Notes: generated from the letters alone by a model not told the origin. Shown: positions 29,788 through 36,572, counted from the first letter of the stretch. The stretch: DNA of 64,000 nucleotides from Kribbella voronezhensis (GCF_004365175.1 NZ_SOCE01000002.1:1550001-1614000); one strand, 5' to 3'. Translations and numbers: made by a program.

Positions 29788-29858
29788 GGTGGAGTGGCCG
29801 AGAGGCGAGGCAACGGCCTGCAAAGCCGTGTACACGGGTTCGAATCCCGTCTCCACCT
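29788..29858 (+). tRNA. tRNA-Cys (anticodon GCA), copy 1
   Basis: 71-nt cloverleaf: acceptor GGTGGAG/CTCCACC, discriminator T, anticodon loop CTGCAAA (anticodon GCA), T-arm GGGTTCGAATCCC. Middle gene of the operon. Confidence 0.96.
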
Positions 29859-29876
29859 CAACACCCTGCAAAGCTT

Positions 29877-29948
29877 GGACGATTGGCGCAGCGGTAGCGC
29901 GCTTCCCTGACACGGAAGAGGTCACTGGTTCGATCCCAGTATCGTCCA
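29877..29948 (+). tRNA. tRNA-Val (anticodon GAC), copy 1
   Basis: 72-nt cloverleaf: acceptor GGACGAT/ATCGTCC, discriminator A, anticodon stem CTTCC/GGAAG with loop CTGACAC (anticodon GAC), T-loop GGTTCGATCCC. Third gene of the operon. Confidence 0.96.
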
Positions 29949-30006
29949 CGAAAGCGATAGGCGGCTTGTGTCTGCGGAGAGCGCGGACCGGGTCGCTTTC
30001 GTTATT
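29949..30006 (+). terminator. Terminator of tRNA operon copy 1
   Basis: Outer 9-bp stem CGAAAGCGA / TCGCTTTCG (29949-29957 with 29993-30001), inner stem GTCTGCG/CGCGGAC, then TTATTT. The same structure follows copy 2. Confidence 0.8.
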
Positions 30007-30123
30007 TGTGCGCCTGCGCTTCGCCTGGCGCGTTGCAGGGGCTTCGCCACCCGCACCCCCTCCGGCGCGGGGCCGAGGTCGCCGTTCGGCCAACCATCTC
30101 AGCGGGCGTTCTTGGTCGGTGTC
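30002..30123 (+). other. Conserved non-coding tail after tRNA operon copy 1
   Basis: About 120 bases after the terminator are strongly conserved with 34434-34557 after copy 2, including GCGCCTGCGCTTCGC and GGGGCTTCGCCACCCGCACC. No reading frame is shared in a convincing way; the sequence can form GC-rich hairpins. It may be an unrecognised small RNA or simply part of the duplicated block. Confidence 0.6.
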
Positions 30124-30157
30124 TCGCTCTGGCTGAGGTCGCCTGTCCGCGCCGGCT

Positions 30158-30467
30158 GAGGTTGCCGTTCGCCTTCAGCGCCCGGCCGACATCGTCGCTC
30201 CCTCACCTCCCGGCCGAGGTCGTCGTTCGACTACACCCGCGGGCTGAGGTCGTCGCTCGCCTTGACTGCCCGGCCGGCGTCGTCATTCGACTGCACCCGC
30301 CGGGTGAGGTCCTCGCTCCCTCACCTCCCGGCCGAGGTCGTCGTTCGACTGCACCCGCGGGCTGAGGTCGTCACTCCCCCTCACCCCCGGCCGAGGTTGT
30401 CCTTCGACTGCGCCCGCCGGGTGAGGTCGTCGCTCGGCTTCACCCACGGGCTGAGGTCGTCTTGGGG
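30158..30467. repeat. Minisatellite of about 30-bp units
   Basis: Eleven degenerate units beginning GAGGTCGTCG at 30158, 30188, 30216, 30246, 30276, 30306, 30334, 30364, 30393, 30423 and 30453 (last one partial). Two unit types alternate, one ending TTCGACTGCACCCGCGGG and one ending CTCCCTCACCTCCCGGC, giving a 58-60-bp higher-order period. Spacings of 28 and 29 break any frame, so it is not a coding repeat, and there are no unique spacers, so it is not CRISPR. With the tail before it this fills the gap 30007-30525, which holds no gene I can support. Confidence 0.85.
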
Positions 30468-30525
30468 GTGCCATTGATCGCGGCCCACCTGAGGTGGTGG
30501 AGGGGTTTCGGGTGGGTGTTGGCTG

Positions 30526-31374
30526 TTAGATCGTTGAGCGGTAGTGGGCTGCGATCTTGTCGCTGGTTGTGAGCCAGACGTCTGATTGTGAGGTGACGTA
30601 TTCCAAGGCCAGGTCCAGGTACTTCGCGCGGAACGGCTGTCCGATGACGAACGGGTGCAGCGCCAGCGCCATCACCCGGCCGGTGTGCTCGGCGTCGGCG
30701 CGCAGTACGTCGTACTGGTCCTTCACCATCTGCAGGAAGTCCGGGCCGGTGAGGCCGCGGAGGAACAAGCCGAGGTCGTTGAGCTCGACGGTGTACGGCA
30801 CGCTGAGCATGCCGGGGACGTTGAGCTCGTACGGCTGGTCGTCGTTCGTCCAGTCGAGCACGTACTCGAGCCCGAGCTCCGCCAGCAACGCGGGCGTGTT
30901 CGGCGTCTCGGTCAGCGCCGGGCCCATCCACCCCTTCGGACGTCGCCCGGTGGCGGATTCGATCGTGTCGACGATCTCGGCCAGGACCTCGCGCTCCTGG
31001 GCAGGCTCCAGGCCGGTGTGCAGGACAGAGTTCGTCCTGCCGTGGGCGAGCCAGGACCAGTCGCGTTCCACGCCGGCCTTGATGATCTGCGGGTTCTTCT
31101 CGGTCACCAGCGAGTTGAGCAGGGTGCTCGCGCGCACGCCGTATTTGTCCAGGATGTCGATCGTCCGCCAGATCCCGACCCGCGCCCCGTAGTCACGCCA
31201 GCCGGCGTTCAGCGGATCGGGCGACAGCTCGAGCGGCCAGATGCTGGTCGACGGCCGGTCCGGCAGGAAGGTCTCGACGTTCAGGCCGACGTAGAAGGCC
31301 ACCCGCTTGCCTCCCGGCCAGGTCAACCGCGGACGATCGACGATCGGGCTGTAATCGAAGAGTTCAGCTGTCAT
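30526..31374 (-). CDS. Polysaccharide deacetylase family protein (PuuE-like NodB fold)
   Basis: A 282-residue protein of the NodB-homology superfamily. It starts near FDYSPIVDRPRLTWPGGKRV, then AFYVGLNVETFLPD in place of the usual TFDDG, GARVGIWRTIDILDKYGVRA, an RPKGWMGPAL strand and ALALHPFVIGQPFR near the end. These features fit the PuuE/allantoinase-like branch rather than peptidoglycan deacetylases, so it may act on a small amide or sugar; there is no signal peptide. ATG 31374 is favoured because upstream codons lie in the divergent MerR promoter. A palindrome lies 17 bases upstream of the start. Confidence 0.82.
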   Translation of the reverse strand: MTAELFDYSPIVDRPRLTWPGGKRVAFYVGLNVETFLPDRPSTSIWPLELSPDPLNAGWRDYGARVGIWRTIDILDKYGVRASTLLNSLVTEKNPQIIKAGVERDWSWLAHGRTNSVLHTGLEPAQEREVLAEIVDTIESATGRRPKGWMGPALTETPNTPALLAELGLEYVLDWTNDDQPYELNVPGMLSVPYTVELNDLGLFLRGLTGPDFLQMVKDQYDVLRADAEHTGRVMALALHPFVIGQPFRAKYLDLALEYVTSQSDVWLTTSDKIAAHYRSTI

Positions 31375-31390
31375 GCGACCACGGTAAAAT

Positions 31391-31406
31391 CTGACATCAG
31401 TGTCAG
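31391..31406. promoter_or_regulatory. Candidate MerR operator
   Basis: 16-bp inverted repeat CTGACA-TCAG-TGTCAG between the divergent deacetylase and MerR genes, of the size and form typical for MerR-family sites. A TAAAAT at 31385-31390 abuts it. Confidence 0.6.
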
Positions 31407-31432
31407 GTTCAAGCCTTCGAGGAGGACCAGCG

Positions 31433-31831
31433 GTGCGAATCGGCGAACTGGCCCGCCACACCGGCGTCAGCGAGCGCTCTCTGCGGTACTACGAGCAGCA
31501 AGGCCTGCTCGTCTCGGAACGGACCCCCGGCGGCCATCGCGATTACCCCGAGCGCGCCGTCGACCGGGTGATCCTGATCCAGGAACTCCTCGCGGCCGGC
31601 CTGCACAGCAAGAAGATCGCCCAGCTCCTCCCCTGCATGCGCGACCCGGACGGCGCTCCCAACGAGCGCGCCACCCCCGCGTTGCTCCGCGAGCTGAGTG
31701 CCGAACGAGACCGCATCGACCGACTGATGGCAGATCTGGCCACCTCCCGCGCCGTACTCGACGAAGTGATCTCGACCGCCGCCCAGGAATTGTCACCACT
31801 GGACGAGCGAATCGAGCTCTCGGCGGGATAG
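31433..31831 (+). CDS. MerR-family transcriptional regulator
   Basis: A 132-residue regulator with the standard start MRIGELARHTGVSERSLRYY, then EQQGLLVSERTPGGHRDYPE, followed by the RVILIQELLAAGLHSKKIAQ dimerisation helix and a coiled-coil C-terminus. It has no cysteine cluster of the metal-sensing class (one Cys in PCMRD), so an organic effector or stress signal is likely. GTG 31433 is set by GGAGGA seven bases upstream. It shares a short divergent region, with a palindrome, with the deacetylase gene. Confidence 0.92.
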   Translation: MRIGELARHTGVSERSLRYYEQQGLLVSERTPGGHRDYPERAVDRVILIQELLAAGLHSKKIAQLLPCMRDPDGAPNERATPALLRELSAERDRIDRLMADLATSRAVLDEVISTAAQELSPLDERIELSAG

Positions 31832-31839
31832 GAGCGACC

Positions 31840-32472
31840 TCAGGGCCGGGCGACGTTCTCGACCAGCCAACGGCTCAGCGGGCGCAGTTGGGTGACAGCG
31901 GCGAGCACGCGGTCTGCCGCGGCCGGCGTGTGGATCCAGTCGTCGCAACCGAGCGGCCGGGAGGCAATGAGAGTGCGGTGTCTCAGCAACTCCGCCCGCG
32001 GATGATCTGCCGGATAGCCTCGCAGCGGCCGCTTCAGCTGGTCGCCCGAGATCACGAAGCCCTCCCGCTCGAGCTTGCGGATGATCGCCGTCAGCCGCCG
32101 CCCAGAGCCGGGATCCCCCACCGCTGTCCGGTACCGCTCGATCTGTTCTGCAGGCGCGTACCACCACGCAAGGCCGACCTCCAGACCGTCGAGATCGAAC
32201 CGGACACTCAGCTCGACATTCGGTGCCAGCCGGACGATCGCGCTCTGCCGCTGCCACGCCTCCAGCAGAACCTCGCCGTAGCGCCAAACAGCGAAGTCCT
32301 CGTACGCCGGATCCGCTTCCGCCAGCGCGTCGAGCAGCTCGAGCATCGGACGGCGTACCAGCTCTTCCCGATCTCGCCGCCATCGCCGCCTGACCTCGAC
32401 GGAAGGCTCGCCCTCCAACTGGAGCAGCACATCGATGGCCCCGCGCGGCCATCCCTCGAACTTCCCGATCAC
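31840..32472 (-). CDS. DUF2461-like protein
   Basis: A 210-residue protein resembling the DUF2461 (TIGR02453) family: WPRGAIDVLLQL at the start, FAVWRYGE in the middle, GLEVGLAWWYAPAEQIERYR and a C-terminal RPLRGYPADHPRAELLRHRT segment. The family has no firm function. It converges on the MerR gene with eight bases between stops and lies 60 bases downstream of the PPOX-class gene on the same strand, so it may belong to the ECF-controlled transcript. Confidence 0.65.
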   Translation of the reverse strand: MIGKFEGWPRGAIDVLLQLEGEPSVEVRRRWRRDREELVRRPMLELLDALAEADPAYEDFAVWRYGEVLLEAWQRQSAIVRLAPNVELSVRFDLDGLEVGLAWWYAPAEQIERYRTAVGDPGSGRRLTAIIRKLEREGFVISGDQLKRPLRGYPADHPRAELLRHRTLIASRPLGCDDWIHTPAAADRVLAAVTQLRPLSRWLVENVARP

Positions 32473-32532
32473 AACCGGCAGCCTAGCCAGCCGCCGCCGC
32501 GGCGATGACCGAAACTGCTTGCCGGCGAGCGG

Positions 32533-32985
32533 CTAGACGAGCCAGGTGTTGTTCTGCATCAGGGTTCGGCCGGGGAGTTCGTTGGCCTCTCGCCAGGATT
32601 GGAGGGTGTCCGGGGTGAAGCGGAAGTAGAGGTAGAGGGCCGCGGCCTCGCGCGGATCGAAGCCGGTCTTGGTGGCGAAGGCGTCCGCGACTCCGGGAGC
32701 CAGGTCCTCTGCGCGGAGGGTCTCGACGGTGGCCGTGAAGAGGACGACGTCGCGGGTGTGATCAAGCGCGACGTGAGCGCGTCCGGTCGCCTGGAGGTTG
32801 AGGCTGGTCGGGTTCGACGCGGCCGTCGAGAAGAGAAGAGTCTCGCCGTCCCAGAGAAACGAGAGCGGCATCAAGTACGGCGTACCGTCGGCTGAGCTGG
32901 TCGACACCCAGGCATCGACATCCTCGCGCAGCCGCTTGAGCACGTGCTGTTTGCGTACTTCGGGGCTTCGGGCCGGCTCGGTCAC
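32533..32985 (-). CDS. PPOX-class flavin/F420-dependent protein
   Basis: A 150-residue split-barrel protein of the pyridoxamine 5'-phosphate oxidase superfamily: VDAWVSTSSADGTPYLMPLS, FLWDGETLLFSTAA and a C-terminal strand set ending RTLMQNNTWLV. These small proteins reduce or oxidise substrates with FMN or F420; the cofactor is not certain. Its divergent neighbour is an ECF41-like sigma factor gene, and a promoter of the same type faces this gene at 33042-33068, so it is probably the target of that sigma factor. Confidence 0.85.
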   Translation of the reverse strand: MTEPARSPEVRKQHVLKRLREDVDAWVSTSSADGTPYLMPLSFLWDGETLLFSTAASNPTSLNLQATGRAHVALDHTRDVVLFTATVETLRAEDLAPGVADAFATKTGFDPREAAALYLYFRFTPDTLQSWREANELPGRTLMQNNTWLV

Positions 32986-33006
32986 TTCGTGTTCTCCTCA
33001 GCCAGT

Positions 33007-33033
33007 TGTCACATCGCAGCGGCTCGCTACGTC
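33007..33033 (+). promoter_or_regulatory. ECF41-type promoter of the sigma factor gene
   Basis: TGTCACA (33007-33013), 16-base spacer, CGTC (33030-33033). This matches the ECF41 promoter consensus as I recall it and would start transcription near 33040, about 40 bases before the sigma gene ATG. Confidence 0.75.
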
Positions 33034-33041
33034 AACCCGAC

Positions 33042-33068
33042 GACGGAGCTCGGCAGAAAAGTGTGACA
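33042..33068 (-). promoter_or_regulatory. ECF41-type promoter of the PPOX gene, facing the first
   Basis: On the minus strand TGTCACA (33068-33062), 16-base spacer, CGTC (33045-33042). Same elements and same spacing as the plus-strand promoter, so the two are mirror images whose predicted transcripts overlap by a few bases. Confidence 0.75.
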
Positions 33069-33082
33069 GATGGAGTGGTTCC

Positions 33083-33952
33083 ATGACTGAGGACGACTGG
33101 CTCGCGGCACGGTTTGAGGAGAAGCGCGATCACCTCCGGACCGTCGCGGTGCGGATCCTGGGATCGCCGCAGGAAGCCGAGGACGCCGTACAGGAAGCCT
33201 GGATCCGGCTCAGCCGCTGCGACACCGGGGAGATCGACAACCTGGGTGGCTGGCTGACCACGGTCGTCGGGCGGATCTGCCTCGACGTACTGCGTCTTCG
33301 CCGGGGCCGGCCCGAGCAGCCCGTCGACGAGCACTCCCCCGTGCTCGTCGACCCCGAAGTACCGGATCCCGAACTCGAGGCGGTCCAAGCCGAGTCAGTC
33401 GGGTTCGCGCTGCTCGTAGTACTGGAGACCCTCACGCCGGCCGAGCGGCTGGCCTTCGTGCTGCACGACATGTTCGCGGTGCCGTACGAGGACATCGCGC
33501 CGATCGTCGGCCGCTCTCCCGGCGCCGCCCGGCAGCTCGCAAGTCGCGGGCGGCGGCGGGTCCAAGGCCGACCCGAACTGCTCGACACGGACGCGCACCG
33601 TCAGCGCGAACTCGTCACCGCCTTCCTCGCCGCATCCCGCAACGGCGACTTCCAGGCATTGCTGGAGATGCTCGACCCAGGTGTCGTACTGCGTGCCGAT
33701 GGTGCTGCTGCCGATAGAGGTGCGGCACGCCTGGTGCGCGGCGCGGCCGCCGTCGCCGCGAACTTCTCCGGGCGCGCGGCCGCGGCGAGAGTGGCTCTGG
33801 TCGACGGGATCGCAGGCGCGGTCTGGACCTACCGCGGCGAACCGCAGGTGGTCTTCAGGTTCAGCTTCGACGCCGATCGGATCACCGAGATCGAACTGCT
33901 CGGCGACGCCGACTACCTGCGCGAGGTCGAACTCGCGCGGTTCGACGGCTAG
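33083..33952 (+). CDS. ECF41/SigJ-like sigma factor with a SnoaL-like C-terminal domain
   Basis: A 289-residue sigma factor. Region 2: AVRILGSPQEAEDAVQEAWI and RLSRCD; region 4: ALLVVLETLTPAERLAFVLH, then DMFAVPYEDIAPIVGRSPGA. A C-terminal domain of about 110 residues (LVTAFLAASRNGDFQALLEM onward) has the NTF2/SnoaL fold pattern of ECF41 and SigJ, where it acts as a built-in regulator instead of an anti-sigma factor. No separate anti-sigma gene is visible. ATG 33083 has GGAG upstream. Its own promoter and that of the divergent PPOX gene carry the ECF41 motif. Confidence 0.92.
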   Translation: MTEDDWLAARFEEKRDHLRTVAVRILGSPQEAEDAVQEAWIRLSRCDTGEIDNLGGWLTTVVGRICLDVLRLRRGRPEQPVDEHSPVLVDPEVPDPELEAVQAESVGFALLVVLETLTPAERLAFVLHDMFAVPYEDIAPIVGRSPGAARQLASRGRRRVQGRPELLDTDAHRQRELVTAFLAASRNGDFQALLEMLDPGVVLRADGAAADRGAARLVRGAAAVAANFSGRAAAARVALVDGIAGAVWTYRGEPQVVFRFSFDADRITEIELLGDADYLREVELARFDG

Positions 33953-34023
33953 TGGGACTGGTGTGACCTGAGTGGCATTTCGCCGCCTGGACGGCGTCTC
34001 GCGCGACACCCCGGATACCCAGT

Positions 34024-34052
34024 TTCGAACTCCGCGAAAAGTGCGCTACTGT
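34024..34052 (+). promoter_or_regulatory. Promoter of tRNA operon copy 2
   Basis: TTCGAA (34024-34029), 17-base spacer, TACTGT (34047-34052), about 44 bases before tRNA-Gly, equivalent to the promoter of copy 1. Confidence 0.6.
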
Positions 34053-34095
34053 TCTGCTCTCGCACCGAGCAGGACAGCGTCCGGCTCCGCGAGAT

Positions 34096-34168
34096 GCGAA
34101 CGTAGCTCAGTTGGTAGAGCGCAACCTTGCCAAGGTTGAGGTCGCCGGTTCGAACCCGGTCGTTCGCT
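34096..34168 (+). tRNA. tRNA-Gly (anticodon GCC), copy 2
   Basis: 73-nt cloverleaf like copy 1, but the acceptor stem reads GCGAACG/CGTTCGC: a G-C pair has become A-T by two matched changes. Anticodon loop TTGCCAA. Confidence 0.96.
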
Positions 34169-34210
34169 CGGAACTGGCCGGCAGGCCGACACCGCAGGCT
34201 CAGACTCTAT

Positions 34211-34281
34211 GGTGGAGTGGCCGAGAGGCGAGGCAACGGCCTGCAAAGCCGTGTACACGGGTTCGAATCCCGTCTCCACCT
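34211..34281 (+). tRNA. tRNA-Cys (anticodon GCA), copy 2
   Basis: 71 nt, identical over its length to copy 1 as far as I can read; acceptor GGTGGAG/CTCCACC, anticodon loop CTGCAAA. Confidence 0.96.
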
Positions 34282-34309
34282 CGAAAGACCTTCTACACAA
34301 CAGAATCCT

Positions 34310-34381
34310 GGACGATTGGCGCAGCGGTAGCGCGCTTCCCTGACACGGAAGAGGTCACTGGTTCGATCCCAGTATCGTCCA
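34310..34381 (+). tRNA. tRNA-Val (anticodon GAC), copy 2
   Basis: 72 nt, identical over its length to copy 1 as far as I can read; acceptor GGACGAT/ATCGTCC, anticodon loop CTGACAC. Confidence 0.96.
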
Positions 34382-34440
34382 CGAAAGCGATGGCGACTCG
34401 TGTCCGCGGAAAGCGCGGACCGGGTCGCTTTCGTTGTTTG
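34382..34440 (+). terminator. Terminator of tRNA operon copy 2
   Basis: Outer stem CGAAAGCGA / TCGCTTTCG (34382-34390 with 34425-34433), inner GTCCGCG/CGCGGAC stem, then TTGTTTG. Confidence 0.8.
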
Positions 34441-34557
34441 TGCGCCTGCGCTTCGCTTGGCGCGAGCGGGGGCTTCGCCACCCGCACCCCCCTCCGGCGC
34501 GGGGCCGAGGTCGCCGTTCGGCTGACCGTCTCGGCGGGCGTATTTTGTCGGCGTCTT
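34434..34557 (+). other. Conserved non-coding tail after tRNA operon copy 2
   Basis: Counterpart of 30002-30123. It carries only one unit of the GAGGTCGCCGTTCGG type, where copy 1 goes on into a minisatellite. From 34558 to the ArsR promoter region (34690) I see nothing that can be supported. Confidence 0.6.
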
Positions 34558-34692
34558 GGTCTCCGCAACTAGATCCCCGTAACCCCAGCGACGCTGCGAT
34601 ACGTCCGGCACGGCGCTGTGCGACCCGGCAAACGCCGCGATTGGGGCATCCATCGATCTGCAAAAGTGCCGTGACCAGGGGGCTTCACGCCG

Positions 34693-34716
34693 TTGACATC
34701 TATAAGGGTTTCGTTA
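34693..34716 (+). promoter_or_regulatory. Candidate -35 region of the ArsR operon promoter
   Basis: TTGACA at 34693-34698, with AAACAT or TAAACA about 16-17 bases later as a weak -10. The local sequence is much richer in A and T than its surroundings. Confidence 0.4.
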
Positions 34717-34718
34717 AA

Positions 34719-34738
34719 CATTATCCATATGGTTAATG
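34719..34738. promoter_or_regulatory. Candidate ArsR operator overlapping its own start codon
   Basis: A 20-bp palindrome with nine of ten pairs matched (CATTA-t-CCAT / ATGG-t-TAATG), centred between 34728 and 34729, so the ATG at 34729 is in its middle. Confidence 0.6.
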
Positions 34739-35070
34739 ATGTTGATATTGCGTTGGCGGCTTTGGCCGATCCCACTCGGCGTCGCATCGTGGAGCTGCTG
34801 CGCGAGCGGCCGCGGCGGGCGGGCGAACTGGTGGAAGCTTTCGACATGAGCGGACCTGCCGTCAGCCGGCATCTGCGCATCCTTCGCCAAGGCGGGCTGG
34901 TGAATGAGCATGGCCTGGACGAGGACGCCCGGGTGCGGATCTACCGGCTCCGACCGGAGCCGTTTGTCGCCCTGCAGGCCTGGCTGGACCAGGTGCAGGC
35001 CTTCTGGGCCGATCAGCTCGGCGCCTTCAAGGAGCACGCCGAACGTCTGAGCAAAGGATTGAGTGAATGA
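34729..35070 (+). CDS. ArsR-family transcriptional regulator
   Basis: A 113-residue winged-helix repressor: ALADPTRRRIVELLRERPRR, AGELVEAFDMSGPAVSRHLR and ILRQGGLVNE, followed by DEDARVRIYRLRPEPFVAL. No metal-binding cysteines, so it is the SRPBCC-associated ArsR type (SdpR-like). ATG 34729 gives the normal family start. Its stop overlaps the next start (ATGA), making a coupled operon with an SRPBCC protein and an ABM-like protein. Confidence 0.92.
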   Translation: MVNDVDIALAALADPTRRRIVELLRERPRRAGELVEAFDMSGPAVSRHLRILRQGGLVNEHGLDEDARVRIYRLRPEPFVALQAWLDQVQAFWADQLGAFKEHAERLSKGLSE

Positions 35071-35522
35071 GTACAACTGGAGTCGCCAGCGCCGCGGTCG
35101 AGGTGCCGCTGGATCCTGATACCGCCTTCACGGTGTTCACCGCCGACATCGGGACGTGGTGGAAGCGTGGCACCCGCTACTGGAACGACGCTGAACGCGG
35201 CCAGGAGTTGCGATTCGAGCCGGAGGTCGGCGGTCGCCTGATCGAGGTACACGATCTGGACAGCGGTGAGGGTTTCGAGATCGGTCGGGTGCTGGTCTGG
35301 GAGCCGGGTCGGCGGCTGGCGTTCACCTGGCGCCAGGGCGAGTGGGCCGCCACCGAGACCACTGATGTCGAGGTTCGTTTCGAGCCCGTCGGGACCGGCA
35401 CCCTGGTGACCGTCGAGCACGGGGGCTGGGAGCGGGTCGGCTCGGCCAGCCCGGACCTGGCCGAAGGATACGGCCACGGTTGGGCCGAACTTCTCAGCTT
35501 CTATGTCGAGGAGACTCGCTGA
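35067..35522 (+). CDS. SRPBCC (AHSA1-like) protein
   Basis: A 151-residue START/Bet v1-like protein: VEVPLDPDTAFTVFTADIGT, WWKRGTRYWN, FEPEVGGRLIEVHD, VLVWEPGRRLAFTW and a C-terminal helix GYGHGWAELLSFYVEET. Such proteins bind hydrophobic ligands; pairs with ArsR regulators are very common in actinobacteria, often in stress or degradation functions that remain uncharacterised. Overlaps both neighbours (ATGA at the start, TGATG at the stop). Confidence 0.9.
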   Translation: MSTTGVASAAVEVPLDPDTAFTVFTADIGTWWKRGTRYWNDAERGQELRFEPEVGGRLIEVHDLDSGEGFEIGRVLVWEPGRRLAFTWRQGEWAATETTDVEVRFEPVGTGTLVTVEHGGWERVGSASPDLAEGYGHGWAELLSFYVEETR

Positions 35523-35803
35523 TGTTTGTTCACCTCGCCGTACATCACCCCAAGCCCGAACACAGCGACGAACTGCTGGCCTCGATGCATCGCGTCGACG
35601 CCGCCGCCCAGGGCGCCGCAGGCCTTTTGCAGATCGGTGCCTGGAAAGACCAGCGCAGCGACCGCCTGGTCGGCCTCGCCCTCTGGGAGAGTCAGGAAGC
35701 GTTCGAGGCCTCCGCCGAACGTATCTTCCAGGCCGTCGCCGACGACCCGTTCGATCAGTGGTGCCAGCAGCCGCCTGACGTCTTCCACCTCACCCAGGCA
35801 TAG
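35522..35803 (+). CDS. ABM-domain (antibiotic biosynthesis monooxygenase-like) protein
   Basis: A 93-residue dimeric ferredoxin-like protein: MFVHLAVHHPKPEHSDELLA, LVGLALWESQEAFEASAERI and a C-terminal DVFHLTQA. ABM domains act as cofactor-free oxygenases or heme-degrading enzymes, but many are of unknown role. It is the last gene of the ArsR operon, coupled by a one-base TGATG overlap. Confidence 0.78.
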   Translation: MFVHLAVHHPKPEHSDELLASMHRVDAAAQGAAGLLQIGAWKDQRSDRLVGLALWESQEAFEASAERIFQAVADDPFDQWCQQPPDVFHLTQA

Positions 35804-35819
35804 CTGCCGGGCCTAGGGG

Positions 35820-36563
35820 CTACATGCGGAGGTGTGAGCCGCCGTTGAAGTCCAGGACTGTGCCGGTGGCGAACTCGGCCTCGGGAGAAGCGAGGTAGAG
35901 GATGGCGGCGGCTACCTCGTCGGGGGTGGCTACTCGTTCCAGGGGGCTTTCGAGGCGGCGGCGGTTGTAGCCGTCGCCGGCCAGGGCTTCGGCGGCCATG
36001 TCGGTGGTGGTCCAGCCGGGGGCGATCGCGGTGACAGCTATGCCTTCGGGGCCGAGGGCTCGGGCGAGGGACTGGCTGAAGGAGACGATCGCCGCTTTGC
36101 TCGCGCCGTACGCCGGTTGGTTCGGTTCGCCGCGGAACGCGCCGCGCGAGGAGACGTTGACGATTCGGCCGCCGCGACCCATGTGGCGTACTGCGCACCA
36201 GGTGACGTTGGCCGCGCCGACAAGATTCACCCCGAGAGTGTCCGACCAGGCGCGCTGCCATTCGTCGTACGACGTGTCGCGGATCGGGTGGGCCGCGTAG
36301 ATGCCGGCGTTGTTCACCAACACGTCGATGCTGCCCAAAGCCTCAGCGGCGGAGTCGACCATCGAAAGGATCTGTGCAGGATCCGCGAGGTCGGCGTGCG
36401 CCAGGACGTGCCCGTCCCCCGGCAGTTTCGCCAGCACTGCTTCGGCGGCCGAGTGTGACGAGCCGTAGTGCACCGCCACGCGATCCCCTGCTGCGGCGAA
36501 GGCCTGAGCCGCCGCCGCTCCGATTCCTCGTGATGCCCCGGTCACCAGCACTGAACGGTTCAT
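35820..36563 (-). CDS. Short-chain dehydrogenase/reductase (FabG-like)
   Basis: A 247-residue classical SDR: TGASRGIG near 8-15, NNAG, NVSSRGAF, YGASK catalytic pair and the C-terminal TGTVLDFNGGSHL. Good match to 3-oxoacyl-ACP reductase-like enzymes, but substrate unknown. It starts nine bases after the rsgA stop, so it is probably in the rsgA transcript. It converges on the ABM gene with 16 bases between stops. Confidence 0.9.
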   Translation of the reverse strand: MNRSVLVTGASRGIGAAAAQAFAAAGDRVAVHYGSSHSAAEAVLAKLPGDGHVLAHADLADPAQILSMVDSAAEALGSIDVLVNNAGIYAAHPIRDTSYDEWQRAWSDTLGVNLVGAANVTWCAVRHMGRGGRIVNVSSRGAFRGEPNQPAYGASKAAIVSFSQSLARALGPEGIAVTAIAPGWTTTDMAAEALAGDGYNRRRLESPLERVATPDEVAAAILYLASPEAEFATGTVLDFNGGSHLRM

Positions 36564-36572
36564 GCCTCGACC

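Noticed and set aside
30006-30365. Plus-strand frame across the minisatellite
   Set aside because: Repeat spacings of 28-30 bases shift the frame and there is no ribosome site.
30158-30467. CRISPR array
   Set aside because: Units are contiguous with no unique spacers and no cas genes are nearby; it is a minisatellite.
29616-34557. Integrative element between the tRNA operons
   Set aside because: The repeats could act as att sites, but there is no integrase, excisionase or transposase, and the genes between are ordinary.
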